Positions 1 through 6,141 of a stretch of 6,971 bases of DNA are shown here, one piece after another (the stretch's first letter is position 1; every line of letters starts with the position of its first letter). This DNA is from Lachnoclostridium sp. UBA739 (GTDB lineage: Bacteria > Bacillota_A > Clostridia > Lachnospirales > Lachnospiraceae), in assembly GCA_002297865.1 (NCBI GenBank), contig DBKX01000072.1:6880-13850 (forward strand). Direction: 5' to 3'. The notes under the pieces are model-generated. The model had not been told where the DNA came from and did not search any database. It saw only the letters and a list, made by a program, of their open reading frames with translations. The position numbers were made by a program, and so were the translations under genes.

Positions 1-324
1 CATCTGTCCATCTCTGACAAGGAAACATGCCGCTGCTAATGAAGCAAGTCCACTTCCTACAATGTAGGCTGACTTTTTATCTACTCCTTCTGGCTTTTCT
101 GGTCTCGCAAAAGCTTCGTAATTCCCACTGCTGTAATATATTCCTTTGCTGTTCTTCTCTTGTTTTCCACGTTCTGTATTGCGATATGCTTTTCGTTCTC
201 TCTCCCTCTTTGCTTTTATGGTTTTCTTTTGTTCCTCTTTCTTATCCTTTTTTGCCACTATGACTGCACTTGCTCCAGCAATTGCTAGAGAAGCAGCACC
301 GATTTTCGCCAGCTTTTTCTTCAT
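1..324 (-). CDS. ohyA: Oleate hydratase, N-terminal part (gene runs off the left edge)
   Basis: Reading the minus strand from the ATG at 324-322 gives 108 open codons to the window edge. Residues about 60-108 match the start of the oleate hydratase family (formerly myosin-cross-reactive antigen): a [13 protein letters not shown] block followed by the FAD-binding dinucleotide motif [12 protein letters not shown]. The family adds water to the cis-9 double bond of oleate to give 10-hydroxystearate, a detoxification reaction in gut bacteria. The start is fixed by a strong AGGAGG at 331-337. Canonical members begin near residue 60 here. The extra N-terminus has a hydrophobic segment (about 5-24) flanked by lysines, then a very Lys/Glu/Arg-rich linker (25-57), suggesting an inner-membrane anchor with the enzyme on the cytoplasmic side. 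Catalytic residues lie outside the window. It is divergent from the hydrogenase gene. Family identity is confident; the anchor is inferred from composition. Confidence 0.9.
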   Translation of the reverse strand, partial: MKKKLAKIGAASLAIAGASAVIVAKKDKKEEQKKTIKAKRERERKAYRNTERGKQEKNSKGIYYSSGNYEAFARPEKPEGVDKKSAYIVGSGLASLAAACFLVRDGQM

Positions 325-345
325 GCTATTTCCTCCTAGTTCTGT

Positions 346-373
346 TTTATATATTTCACTTATATTATTACAA
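346..373 (-). promoter_or_regulatory. Possible sigma-A promoter for the oleate hydratase gene
   Basis: On the minus strand, TTGTAA (complement of 368-373) lies 16 bp before TATAAA (complement of 346-351). Transcription would start only a few bases before the AGGAGG at 331-337, giving a very short leader. The surrounding DNA is so AT-rich that chance matches are common. No equally clear promoter was found for the divergent hydrogenase gene; a TATACT at 418-423 lacks a well-spaced -35. Confidence 0.3.
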
Positions 374-483
374 GTTCTATTGCATTTTACTAATAAAATT
401 ACAACAATTATGCACAATATACTTATAAGAATAATTTTCAAGACAAATAAATAAATTTATTCACTAATAGAAAGGTTTTATAC

Positions 484-1836
484 ATGAAAGAAAACTACCG
501 TGACATGTACAAACAGCTTGTTCATGGTTACTACAATCGTAACTTTGAAGAAGTATTTGAACACTTAATGACAAATGAGTTTGAAACCAGAGAAGAAGCC
601 AAAGAAGTATTAAGCACCTTATGTGGTGTAGAAAACGAAGACATTGCGGATGATTATATGTTCATGCAACATATTGTAGACTCTATTACTCATAACCGAG
701 TCCGTGAAAAAATCATACAAAAAGTAAAAGCTTGCGGGGAAGACTGTGAACAGTCTGATGGCAAAAGCAAATGTCAAAGCGTTTGCCCTTTTGATGCCAT
801 ACTAAAAGACCCCATTGGCAATGATAAGTTTATCGACCCTGACTTATGTATCAGCTGCGGTCGTTGTGTCACTGTATGTGACCATGGAAACTATCTAGAT
901 ACTCCACAGTTTCTCCCTCTTGCCAGTCTGCTGAATGGAAAAAACCAAGTATTAGCAATTGTTGCACCTGCTATTGCTGGCCAGTTTGGTGAACAGGTAT
1001 CTTTGGACCAGATGAGAGAAGCATTTATCAAACTTGGATTTACTGATATGGTGGAAGTGGCAATGGCTGCTGACATTTTAAGTTTCAAGGAAGCATACGA
1101 ATTTCATGAACATGTAAGCAATCAAAAGGATATTATGATTTCTTCCTGCTGCTGTCCTGTTTGGGTTTCTCTTCTTCGCAAGGTTTATTATGACTTAATT
1201 GACAATGTAACTCCTTCTGTCTCACCAATGATTGCAATGGGCCGAATTCTGAAAAAACTGAATCCTGATGCAAAAGTCGTTTTTGTTGGTCCTTGTATCG
1301 CCAAAAAAACAGAAGCAAAAGAAAAGGATATTGCTGATGCAGTTGATTTTGTCTTAACCTTTCAAGAAGTCAGTGCGATGTTTGAAGCGGTAGACATAAA
1401 GCCAGAGGAACTTGTCGGCGTACCTTCTGTAGATTATGCTGCCACAGGCGGCAGACTGTATGGTCGATCTGGTGGTGTTTCAGAAGCGGTTCACGATATT
1501 GTGGATCAGTTATTCCCAGATAGCCGGACTTTGTTTACAAAAGTTCAGGCTGATGGTGTACCGGACTGCAGAAAACTTTTAGATAAATTGATGGCTGGTG
1601 AAGTAAAAGCAACCTTTGTGGAAGGAATGGGCTGTCCTGGGGGCTGTGTTGGGGGACCGAAACGTAATATTGATAGAGAACTTGGAAAAGAAGCTGTTAA
1701 TAAGGAAGCGTATAGTTCTGCCATTAAAATACCGGTGCATAGTGAGATCCTTCGGGATTTGCTGCATAGGATTGGTGTTGAGGATATGAAAGATTTGAAA
1801 TATGGGAATTCGATGTTTGAGAGGGATTTTCACTAG
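484..1836 (+). CDS. [FeFe]-hydrogenase-like protein with ferredoxin domain (group B-like)
   Basis: This is a 450-residue iron-only hydrogenase-family protein. A helical N-terminus (1-80) precedes two iron-sulfur cysteine sets: C84, C88, C97, C101 (followed by Pro) and C122, C125, C128, C132. The H-cluster domain follows, with P1 as SSCCCPVW (220-227), P2 as GPCIAKK (269-275) and P3 as EGMGCPGGCVGGP (380-392). All four cluster cysteines (C224, C271, C384, C388) and the proton-relay cysteine (C223) are present, so an assembled H-cluster is plausible. P1 has three Cys before Pro, P2 has Gly for the usual Met, and the P3 GGGQP end is changed. This agrees with my recollection of group B enzymes (Clostridium pasteurianum HydIII type) rather than the standard H2-producing group A. 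An AAAGG at 471-475 supports the start. No maturation genes (hydE, hydF, hydG) are nearby. It appears monocistronic; direction of catalysis or a sensory role cannot be told. Confidence 0.88.
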   Translation: MKENYRDMYKQLVHGYYNRNFEEVFEHLMTNEFETREEAKEVLSTLCGVENEDIADDYMFMQHIVDSITHNRVREKIIQKVKACGEDCEQSDGKSKCQSVCPFDAILKDPIGNDKFIDPDLCISCGRCVTVCDHGNYLDTPQFLPLASLLNGKNQVLAIVAPAIAGQFGEQVSLDQMREAFIKLGFTDMVEVAMAADILSFKEAYEFHEHVSNQKDIMISSCCCPVWVSLLRKVYYDLIDNVTPSVSPMIAMGRILKKLNPDAKVVFVGPCIAKKTEAKEKDIADAVDFVLTFQEVSAMFEAVDIKPEELVGVPSVDYAATGGRLYGRSGGVSEAVHDIVDQLFPDSRTLFTKVQADGVPDCRKLLDKLMAGEVKATFVEGMGCPGGCVGGPKRNIDRELGKEAVNKEAYSSAIKIPVHSEILRDLLHRIGVEDMKDLKYGNSMFERDFH

Positions 1837-1888
1837 GGATGATTAGAATTCTAGTATAATCATAACAATTCAATCATGGAGTAACAAT

Positions 1889-2037
1889 ATGGCTAACTAT
1901 AATAAATATGAATCTGAATTAAAGGAAAGAGTATAACTTACAAAGAAAAAACTGTTGCTAGAGCAGAAAGCATATCAGAATATTGTAAGAATCAGAAACC
2001 TTCATCACTCCAGCAAGTTTATTATATTGGGTGTTGA
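1889..2037 (+). pseudogene. Small decayed ORF of unknown origin
   Basis: A GGAG-preceded ATG at 1889 opens a reading frame starting MANYNKYESELKERV that stops at 1936. A +1 shift just before the stop (from 1930) continues as an open, hydrophilic stretch with YKEKTVARAESISEYC, ending at the stop at 2035-2037. The beginning resembles the N-termini of some helix-turn-helix transposase OrfA proteins, but I do not recognise the family with confidence. A TATAAT hexamer at 1855-1860 and a 10-bp palindrome (TAGAATTCTA, 1844-1853) lie just upstream. It is most simply a frameshifted remnant, possibly of a mobile element. Confidence 0.25.
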
Positions 2038-2130
2038 AGGTTTTTGTAAAGTCGAGTTAACATCTACTGTGTTTACAAAATAATAATATTCGAACAAACG
2101 AAAATGATAGAATGTGCTTAAAAATTTTTT

Positions 2131-2230
2131 CAATACAAAAATGTCAAAAAGGATGTCAAAAATGTAATGAATCCTATTAAATAACATATTTTTTTAGCGA
2201 AAATGTCAAAATTCCTTTCAGAAATGTCAA
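2131..2230 (+). promoter_or_regulatory. Phased direct-repeat array 1 (putative LytTR regulator operator)
   Basis: ATGTCA-type units begin at 2141, 2162, 2203 and 2224, with a degenerate unit (TAACAT) at 2182. Offsets from the last unit are 83, 62, 42 and 21 bp, so each step is two DNA helical turns. An extra ATGTCA copy at 2153 is out of register. The same five offsets recur in the array at 6141-6240, and the two align without gaps with 55 of 100 identical bases by hand count; the best blocks are TTTTTAGC and AAATGTCA. LytTR-domain regulators (AgrA, ComE, PlnC types) bind pairs of short direct repeats 21 bp apart, and the downstream operon encodes such a regulator. Operator function is inferred. 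On the minus strand the units also read TTGACAT, resembling -35 elements, but the second array does not share that property. Confidence 0.6.
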
Positions 2231-2271
2231 TTTACAATTTATGGATCAGATTTTCCCATTATTTACGGCAC

Positions 2272-2300
2272 TTGACGAAAAACGGATTACATGATAAACA
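2272..2300 (+). promoter_or_regulatory. Candidate promoter of the sensor-kinase operon
   Basis: TTGACG (2272-2277) is followed after 17 bp by TAAACA (2295-2300). It is laid out like the promoter behind the second array (TTGAAC, 17 bp, TAAACT), but sits 48 bp beyond the last array unit rather than 12. An alternative closer to the array is TTTACA (2231-2236) with CATTAT (2257-2262) and a long 20-bp spacer, the kind of poor promoter that LytTR activators rescue. The leader to the kinase start would be about 160-200 nt. The two options cannot be separated by eye. Confidence 0.35.
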
Positions 2301-2465
2301 ATAAGAAGCGCACTTCTGAAGAATCCAATTCGGCAATAATGGGTTATGATTTAACCGCTAAAAAGTATGAGAGGATATTTATAAGATGCAAATTCGTGTT
2401 GGTTATATAACAGCATGTTCAGGAGTTAAACCAATAAAACGTTAAATACATAAGGGGATGATATC

Positions 2466-3737
2466 ATGCAAATTTTTCTTGATGTTTTTCTAACAAGTTG
2501 GATTGATCCATTTCTATGGTTTAAATCTATGTCAACGTTAGGTGTTCGGAGAAGTAAAAAACAGTGTATCTTAATTTTCTCAATTTATTGTTGCCTGATT
2601 GATGCAAAAGGAATTGGAGAAAGGTATAATGAAGACGGCATAGTTAGGGAGTGTGCAATGTTTTTGATTTTATTTTATGGAATTTGGGCAACATGGTTGT
2701 TGTTTGAGGGTACTTTTCATAAAAAGATAATATATATGTTTGTGTTTTTTTGCATACTACTTGTTACAGAGTTGAGCATAGTCGGGATATATTCACTTTT
2801 TTATCCCAAAGATATTGATGGAGTGTTATTAAATAATACATCCAATACGATATTCGGCTTTTTGGCAAAAATATTGCAGGGACTATTATGTTATTGCTTT
2901 TTTGGACGGCATAAGAGAATAAATTTTTTTTGCCAAAATAGAGAGCGATTGTCATTAATTTTAATGTGTTACATAATGTTAAGTAATTTGTACTTAAAAA
3001 GAACTGTCTATAAAGAAAGTCCTAATACAACATTAGTGTTGGAAAGTGTTTTTCTATTTTGGTATATATTGAGTTCAGTACTTGTATTAAGAGAAAAAAA
3101 TAAGGATATTTGGAAACTAAAGAAGAAAGTAGATAGTGGTGGAAATACGAAACGCCAGGTAAGAGATATTGATCAACTTCGTCATGATTTTTCTACCAAT
3201 GTATTTCTTATGAAGAATTTATTGTATTACAAGGATTATGATAAACTACAACACTTTATGGATACCATTTTTGCAGATGTAGAAAAAGTAAGACTAGTAT
3301 TTGACCATCCGAATTTTCCAGTGAGAATTGTGATAAGTTATTTAATGCAGATAGCAGCACGTGCAGGAATTCCTTTTTTAATTCACATAGAAACAAACGA
3401 ATTTGGAATGACCGATGAAGATATCTGTATAGTATTATACAATCTAGTTGTATATGGGCTGGAACTGGCATCAGTGATTTCTGTAAGAGAGGAAAATGTA
3501 CAATTAAAGGTATGGCATAATCAAAAAGGGTATGCCATATTGTGTAGGTGTTTGTGTACGAAAGAGGAAAAATTACGACAGATTGATAGGAGGCAAGAAG
3601 GAAGTACTATCTTTGGTAAGGAGTTAGTGGTCAGAATAGTAAAAAAATATGGTGGAACAATGGAAATAGGTAGCGAAAAGTCTAAATGGAAAAACATCTA
3701 TGTAAAGAACATAAATATTTATATTCCCTGTAACTGA
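2466..3737 (+). CDS. AgrC-like GHKL sensor kinase 1, with eroded ATP-binding site
   Basis: This 423-residue protein has several hydrophobic, probably membrane-spanning segments in residues 1-208, as in AgrC peptide receptors. A charged linker (209-235) follows, then the phospho-acceptor box LRHDFSTN with His240. The C-terminal GHKL ATPase domain is abnormal. The N-box reads NLVVYGLE (326-333), so the Mg-binding Asn expected at 330 is Tyr. The glycine-rich G-box is replaced by GSTIFGKEL (379-387). It is the same length as, and collinear with, the kinase at 3827-5110; both share the WIDP...W.KSMSTL segment (residues 12-25), so they are tandem duplicates. An AAGGGG at 2452-2457 fixes the start. 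I infer that it cannot bind or hydrolyse ATP normally and may act as a phosphorylation partner or peptide-binding modulator of kinase 2. Kinase-family membership is confident; the role is not. Confidence 0.85.
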   Translation: MQIFLDVFLTSWIDPFLWFKSMSTLGVRRSKKQCILIFSIYCCLIDAKGIGERYNEDGIVRECAMFLILFYGIWATWLLFEGTFHKKIIYMFVFFCILLVTELSIVGIYSLFYPKDIDGVLLNNTSNTIFGFLAKILQGLLCYCFFGRHKRINFFCQNRERLSLILMCYIMLSNLYLKRTVYKESPNTTLVLESVFLFWYILSSVLVLREKNKDIWKLKKKVDSGGNTKRQVRDIDQLRHDFSTNVFLMKNLLYYKDYDKLQHFMDTIFADVEKVRLVFDHPNFPVRIVISYLMQIAARAGIPFLIHIETNEFGMTDEDICIVLYNLVVYGLELASVISVREENVQLKVWHNQKGYAILCRCLCTKEEKLRQIDRRQEGSTIFGKELVVRIVKKYGGTMEIGSEKSKWKNIYVKNINIYIPCN

Positions 3738-3763
3738 GACTATTACTTGAGAGTACGAGTTCG

Positions 3764-3792
3764 TTGTCTTCAAACGTAGATTATGTTATAAT
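3764..3792 (+). promoter_or_regulatory. Internal sigma-A promoter ahead of kinase 2
   Basis: TTGTCT (3764-3769), a 17-bp spacer and a perfect TATAAT (3787-3792) preceded by the TG of an extended -10 (3784-3785) lie in the 89-bp gap between the two kinase genes. The predicted start near 3799 leaves a leader of roughly 28 nt to the ATG at 3827, with AAGGAGAG at 3813-3820. It has no phased array, so it would give basal, peptide-independent expression of kinase 2, the peptide precursor and the regulator. It is the best match to a housekeeping promoter in the window. Confidence 0.7.
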
Positions 3793-3826
3793 GAAAAGGT
3801 AAAAAACGGAATAAGGAGAGAGTAAG

Positions 3827-5110
3827 ATGGCTTTCATACTTGAGGCTATTTTAACTGGCTGGATTGATCCTCTCTTATGGTACAAGTCGATGTCTACATT
3901 GTATATTCAGAAAAACAAGAAACTGTGTTTTGGTGCATTTGTAATGAACTGTTTGTTACTTATATTCAAACAGTTCATTACAAATACTACGCAGAACTCA
4001 TTCATACAAATAATATTAATGGTTGGTATACAAGTATATTTGATTATTGTAACGGTATTTCTATTTGAAGGATGCTTGCATGATAAGCTAATAAGTATTT
4101 TCATTTTTTTCTGTATATTAAGTGCAGCGGAACTGCTCGTAATGAAATGTTATGCTATCATAGTACATGTTAATGTAGAAAACATATTACAGGATAAAAT
4201 GCCAAACTTTATATGTGGTATTTTAGTTTCGTTTTTAAAGTTCATAATTTGTTATTGTTGCTTTAAAAGCATAAAAGCAAAACAGTTTTGTTATCTCAAT
4301 GAGAAAAAAATAATTCTTAGTGTATTGATTGGTGTTATGCTTTTTTGCATATTGTCTAGAAAATTTATATATCCAACACAATCAGATGTGTCTGTTTTGT
4401 TGGATGCAGTGTGGTTGTTGTTTTTATGGAATGCATTTAGTTTTGTAACTTCATTAAAGAAGAAAGACAATTATATATCAGACTTGCATCAAGATATTAA
4501 TCAACTTAGGGAACAAAGTGAGTTAGTGAAGGATATTGCTCGCTTTAAGCATAGTTATCCAATTAATTTGCTCGTTATAAAAAACCTGTTCTATAATCAA
4601 CAATATGATGAGTTAGGAGAATATATGGAGGAAGCGTTTACAGATGTAGAAAAAGCAGTATTACTTTACAATCATTCTAATCTTGCCATAAGAATTTTAA
4701 TTAGCAGATTCATACAAATTGCCAGAGAAATGAGAATACCTTTTAATGCTCGGATTTTGGTAGAAGAATTTGGAATGGATGATGAAGATATCTGTTCAAT
4801 TTTACAGAATCTTATATCTAATGGGTTAGAGGCTGCCGCCAAAGTACCATGCAACTTAGCTTTTGTATCATTGCAGGTATTGTTAAGAGAAGATGGATAT
4901 GAGATTATATGTAGCAATGCTTGTAAGGGAAAGGCTGATTTTGCAAAGACTTCAAAACAAGATAAACAGAAGCATGGATTTGGAATTGGGATTGTTGATA
5001 AAATCGCAAAGAAGTATTCGGCTATAGTAACAAGAGAGTGTTTGGAAACGGAATGTGAAGGGATTGGACGTGTTAAAATATCAATACATATGTTTGGTAG
5101 TGAGTGGTGA
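3827..5110 (+). CDS. AgrC-like GHKL sensor histidine kinase 2 (intact ATP site)
   Basis: This 427-residue membrane kinase has hydrophobic segments through residues 1-210, a charged probably coiled linker (211-238), and the phospho-acceptor box RFKHSYPIN with His242. The GHKL ATPase domain has a conventional N-box LQNLISNGLEAA (326-337, Mg-binding Asn332) and a glycine-rich G-box HGFGIGIV (383-390). It therefore looks catalytically competent, unlike its tandem paralogue at 2466-3737. Family knowledge (AgrC, FsrC) suggests that the membrane half binds a cyclic peptide outside the cell and the cytoplasmic half phosphorylates the LytTR regulator, here encoded at 5404-6141. The peptide precursor starts 81 bp downstream. 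It has its own promoter at 3764-3792. Codons for residues 37-53 fall in a 19-bp perfect inverted repeat. Family is confident; the ligand is inferred from position. Confidence 0.9.
   Translation: MAFILEAILTGWIDPLLWYKSMSTLYIQKNKKLCFGAFVMNCLLLIFKQFITNTTQNSFIQIILMVGIQVYLIIVTVFLFEGCLHDKLISIFIFFCILSAAELLVMKCYAIIVHVNVENILQDKMPNFICGILVSFLKFIICYCCFKSIKAKQFCYLNEKKIILSVLIGVMLFCILSRKFIYPTQSDVSVLLDAVWLLFLWNAFSFVTSLKKKDNYISDLHQDINQLREQSELVKDIARFKHSYPINLLVIKNLFYNQQYDELGEYMEEAFTDVEKAVLLYNHSNLAIRILISRFIQIAREMRIPFNARILVEEFGMDDEDICSILQNLISNGLEAAAKVPCNLAFVSLQVLLREDGYEIICSNACKGKADFAKTSKQDKQKHGFGIGIVDKIAKKYSAIVTRECLETECEGIGRVKISIHMFGSEW
3937..3985 (+). repeat. Perfect 19-bp inverted repeat inside the kinase 2 gene
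   Basis: Arms 3937-3955 (beginning ATTTGTAATGAAC) and 3967-3985 (ending GTTCATTACAAAT) are exactly complementary over 19 bp around an 11-base loop (3956-3966). They lie about 110 nt into the coding sequence of kinase 2. The first kinase gene has no counterpart, yet the two proteins stay collinear across the region, so nothing was inserted. No T-run follows, so it is not a terminator. It would form a very stable mRNA hairpin. Confidence 0.9.
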
Positions 5111-5133
5111 TAATCAGATTTAGGAGGAAAATG

Positions 5134-5150
5134 GTTAATCAATGATTAAC
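5134..5150. repeat. 17-bp palindrome between kinase 2 and the peptide gene
   Basis: GTTAATCA, one base, then TGATTAAC form a perfect 8-bp inverted repeat. The one-base centre is too tight for a good RNA hairpin, so if meaningful it is more likely a DNA operator for a dimeric regulator. It sits 42 bp before the peptide precursor start. An AGGAGG at 5122-5127 lies in front of a four-codon ATG at 5131, which is too close and too short to be a gene. Confidence 0.4.
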
Positions 5151-5191
5151 AAATAGAAAAATAAGAGAAATGTATACAAGGAGGTGAAGAA

Positions 5192-5341
5192 ATGAAAAAA
5201 CTAGAACATATTGTATCAAAAGCTGCGAGAGATTACGCAGACAAAAGCCTAAATTTCTGGTTATGTAATTATATTTTTTTTCAACCTAAAGTAACAGAAG
5301 AAATGAAACAACGACTGAAAGAAACGAGAAAGAAAACCTAA
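5192..5341 (+). CDS. agrD: AgrD-like cyclic (thio)lactone autoinducer peptide precursor
   Basis: This is a 49-residue ORF between the kinase and regulator genes, with a very strong AAGGAGGTG at 5178-5186. It has the three-part AgrD plan. A lysine-rich amphipathic leader (1-20, MKKLEHIVSKAARDY) would hold it at the membrane. A short hydrophobic core follows, FWLCNYIFF (22-30), with a single Cys25. The charged tail QPKVTEEMKQRLKE (31-44) resembles the conserved PKEL-type tail removed by AgrB. By analogy with known autoinducers (Cys plus four residues), the mature ring would be Cys25-Asn-Tyr-Ile-Phe29 closed as a thiolactone, with an exocyclic tail of unknown length. A run of eight T (5274-5281) encodes the core. 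A terminator-like hairpin follows at once. No agrB is in the window, so the processing enzyme must lie elsewhere. Ring size is inferred. Confidence 0.82.
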   Translation: MKKLEHIVSKAARDYADKSLNFWLCNYIFFQPKVTEEMKQRLKETRKKT

Positions 5342-5345
5342 TTGT

Positions 5346-5371
5346 AAGAGGGAGTGGTATCACTCCCTTTT
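5346..5371 (+). terminator. Hairpin attenuator between peptide and regulator genes
   Basis: An 11-bp stem (5346-5356 with 5361-5371, one G-T pair) centred on GGGAGTG/CACTCCC closes on a GTAT loop and ends in four T. The T-run is short and is part of the stem, so termination is probably partial. This would give more peptide mRNA than regulator mRNA, or protect the 3' end of the short peptide transcript. It lies 5 bp after the peptide stop codon. Confidence 0.6.
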
Positions 5372-5403
5372 CAACATAGTATACAGAATAAGGGGAGGAC
5401 ATC

Positions 5404-6141
5404 ATGAAACCGTTAACGATTTATGTGTGTGAAGATGAAGAGATTTGTTTAGGGGTTAATAGGTATGTATTAGAAGAACTATTAAAGAAAAAAAGAGTAA
5501 TAGCAGACATTACCTATCGTAAAAACTATACGGAAGAAGATGATCAGTTTCTTGCAAGTATAGAATTAGCAATTCTGGATATTGATTTGAAGGGAAGCGT
5601 TTTAAATGGAATCCAGTTAGCAAAGAAAATACGTGAACTCAACCCTTTGGCAGTCTTTATCTTTATTACATCCCATTCGGAATTTGCATATGATGCAACC
5701 CAGATCCATCTAAGTGGATTCTTAGATAAACCATTGAATCAGTATGATTTTGAAGATGCATTATATCGAGGAATTATGCTAATAAATGGATACCGTATGA
5801 AAAATTCCAATCATAATACGGTGACCTTTCAGAATGGAAGGCTGTCACTCAAAGAGAGAAGTATTATTAGTATAGAAAAAATACCTAATAGCCACGAAGT
5901 TGAAATCCGTATGAAAGGCAAAAAGATTCAAGTATACGATAGTATTAAAGATGCAGAACAACGCCTATCTAATCATTTTGTAAAGCTGAATAGTTCCGTT
6001 CTTGTGAATTTAGCTTATATCGTTCATATAGAAGGGACTACGGTTGTTATGTATGGTGGGGTAAGATACAATATATCTTTACGTAATCGAGAAAAGGTAA
6101 AAAAGGCATACGAGGATTATACATCAATAAGCTTTTTTTAG
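5404..6141 (+). CDS. LytTR-family response regulator (AgrA-like)
   Basis: This 245-residue two-domain regulator has a receiver domain (about 1-125) with the acidic pocket CEDEE (9-13), phospho-acceptor Asp59 in ILDIDL, Thr89 in FITS and Lys109 in DKP, all the expected catalytic positions. The C-terminal part (about 138-237) has the LytTR DNA-binding pattern, including the FVKLNSSVLVNLAYI segment (192-206) and the final SLRNREKVKKAY helix (225-236). Family members (AgrA, ComE, FsrA) are phosphorylated by GHKL kinases and activate promoters carrying direct repeats 21 bp apart. Such arrays occur at 2131-2230 and directly after this gene at 6141-6240. AGGGGAGG at 5391-5398 fixes the start. It is probably cotranscribed with the peptide gene through a leaky hairpin. 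Auto-regulation through the first array is inferred. Confidence 0.93.
   Translation: MKPLTIYVCEDEEICLGVNRYVLEELLKKKRVIADITYRKNYTEEDDQFLASIELAILDIDLKGSVLNGIQLAKKIRELNPLAVFIFITSHSEFAYDATQIHLSGFLDKPLNQYDFEDALYRGIMLINGYRMKNSNHNTVTFQNGRLSLKERSIISIEKIPNSHEVEIRMKGKKIQVYDSIKDAEQRLSNHFVKLNSSVLVNLAYIVHIEGTTVVMYGGVRYNISLRNREKVKKAYEDYTSISFF

Noticed and set aside
27..454. Two overlapping plus-strand ORFs rich in Phe, Leu and Ser
   Set aside because: They are antisense shadows of the oleate hydratase gene, whose minus-strand frame has a ribosome site and clear family motifs.
2131..2230. Minus-strand TTGACAT copies as promoters
   Set aside because: No convincing -10 at proper spacing and no minus-strand gene downstream; the spacing shared with the second array is better explained as an operator.
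2291..2410. 39-codon ORF before kinase 1
   Set aside because: No ribosome site, overlaps the candidate -10, and the product is unrecognisable.
2386..2445. Short ORF beginning MQIRVGYI, resembling a serine-recombinase N-terminus
   Set aside because: Only about eight residues match the pattern before it diverges and stops; too short to distinguish from chance.
4672..5142. 156-codon minus-strand ORF
   Set aside because: It lies antisense to the conserved kinase domain of kinase 2, lacks a ribosome site, and its sequence is the low-complexity product of an opposite frame.
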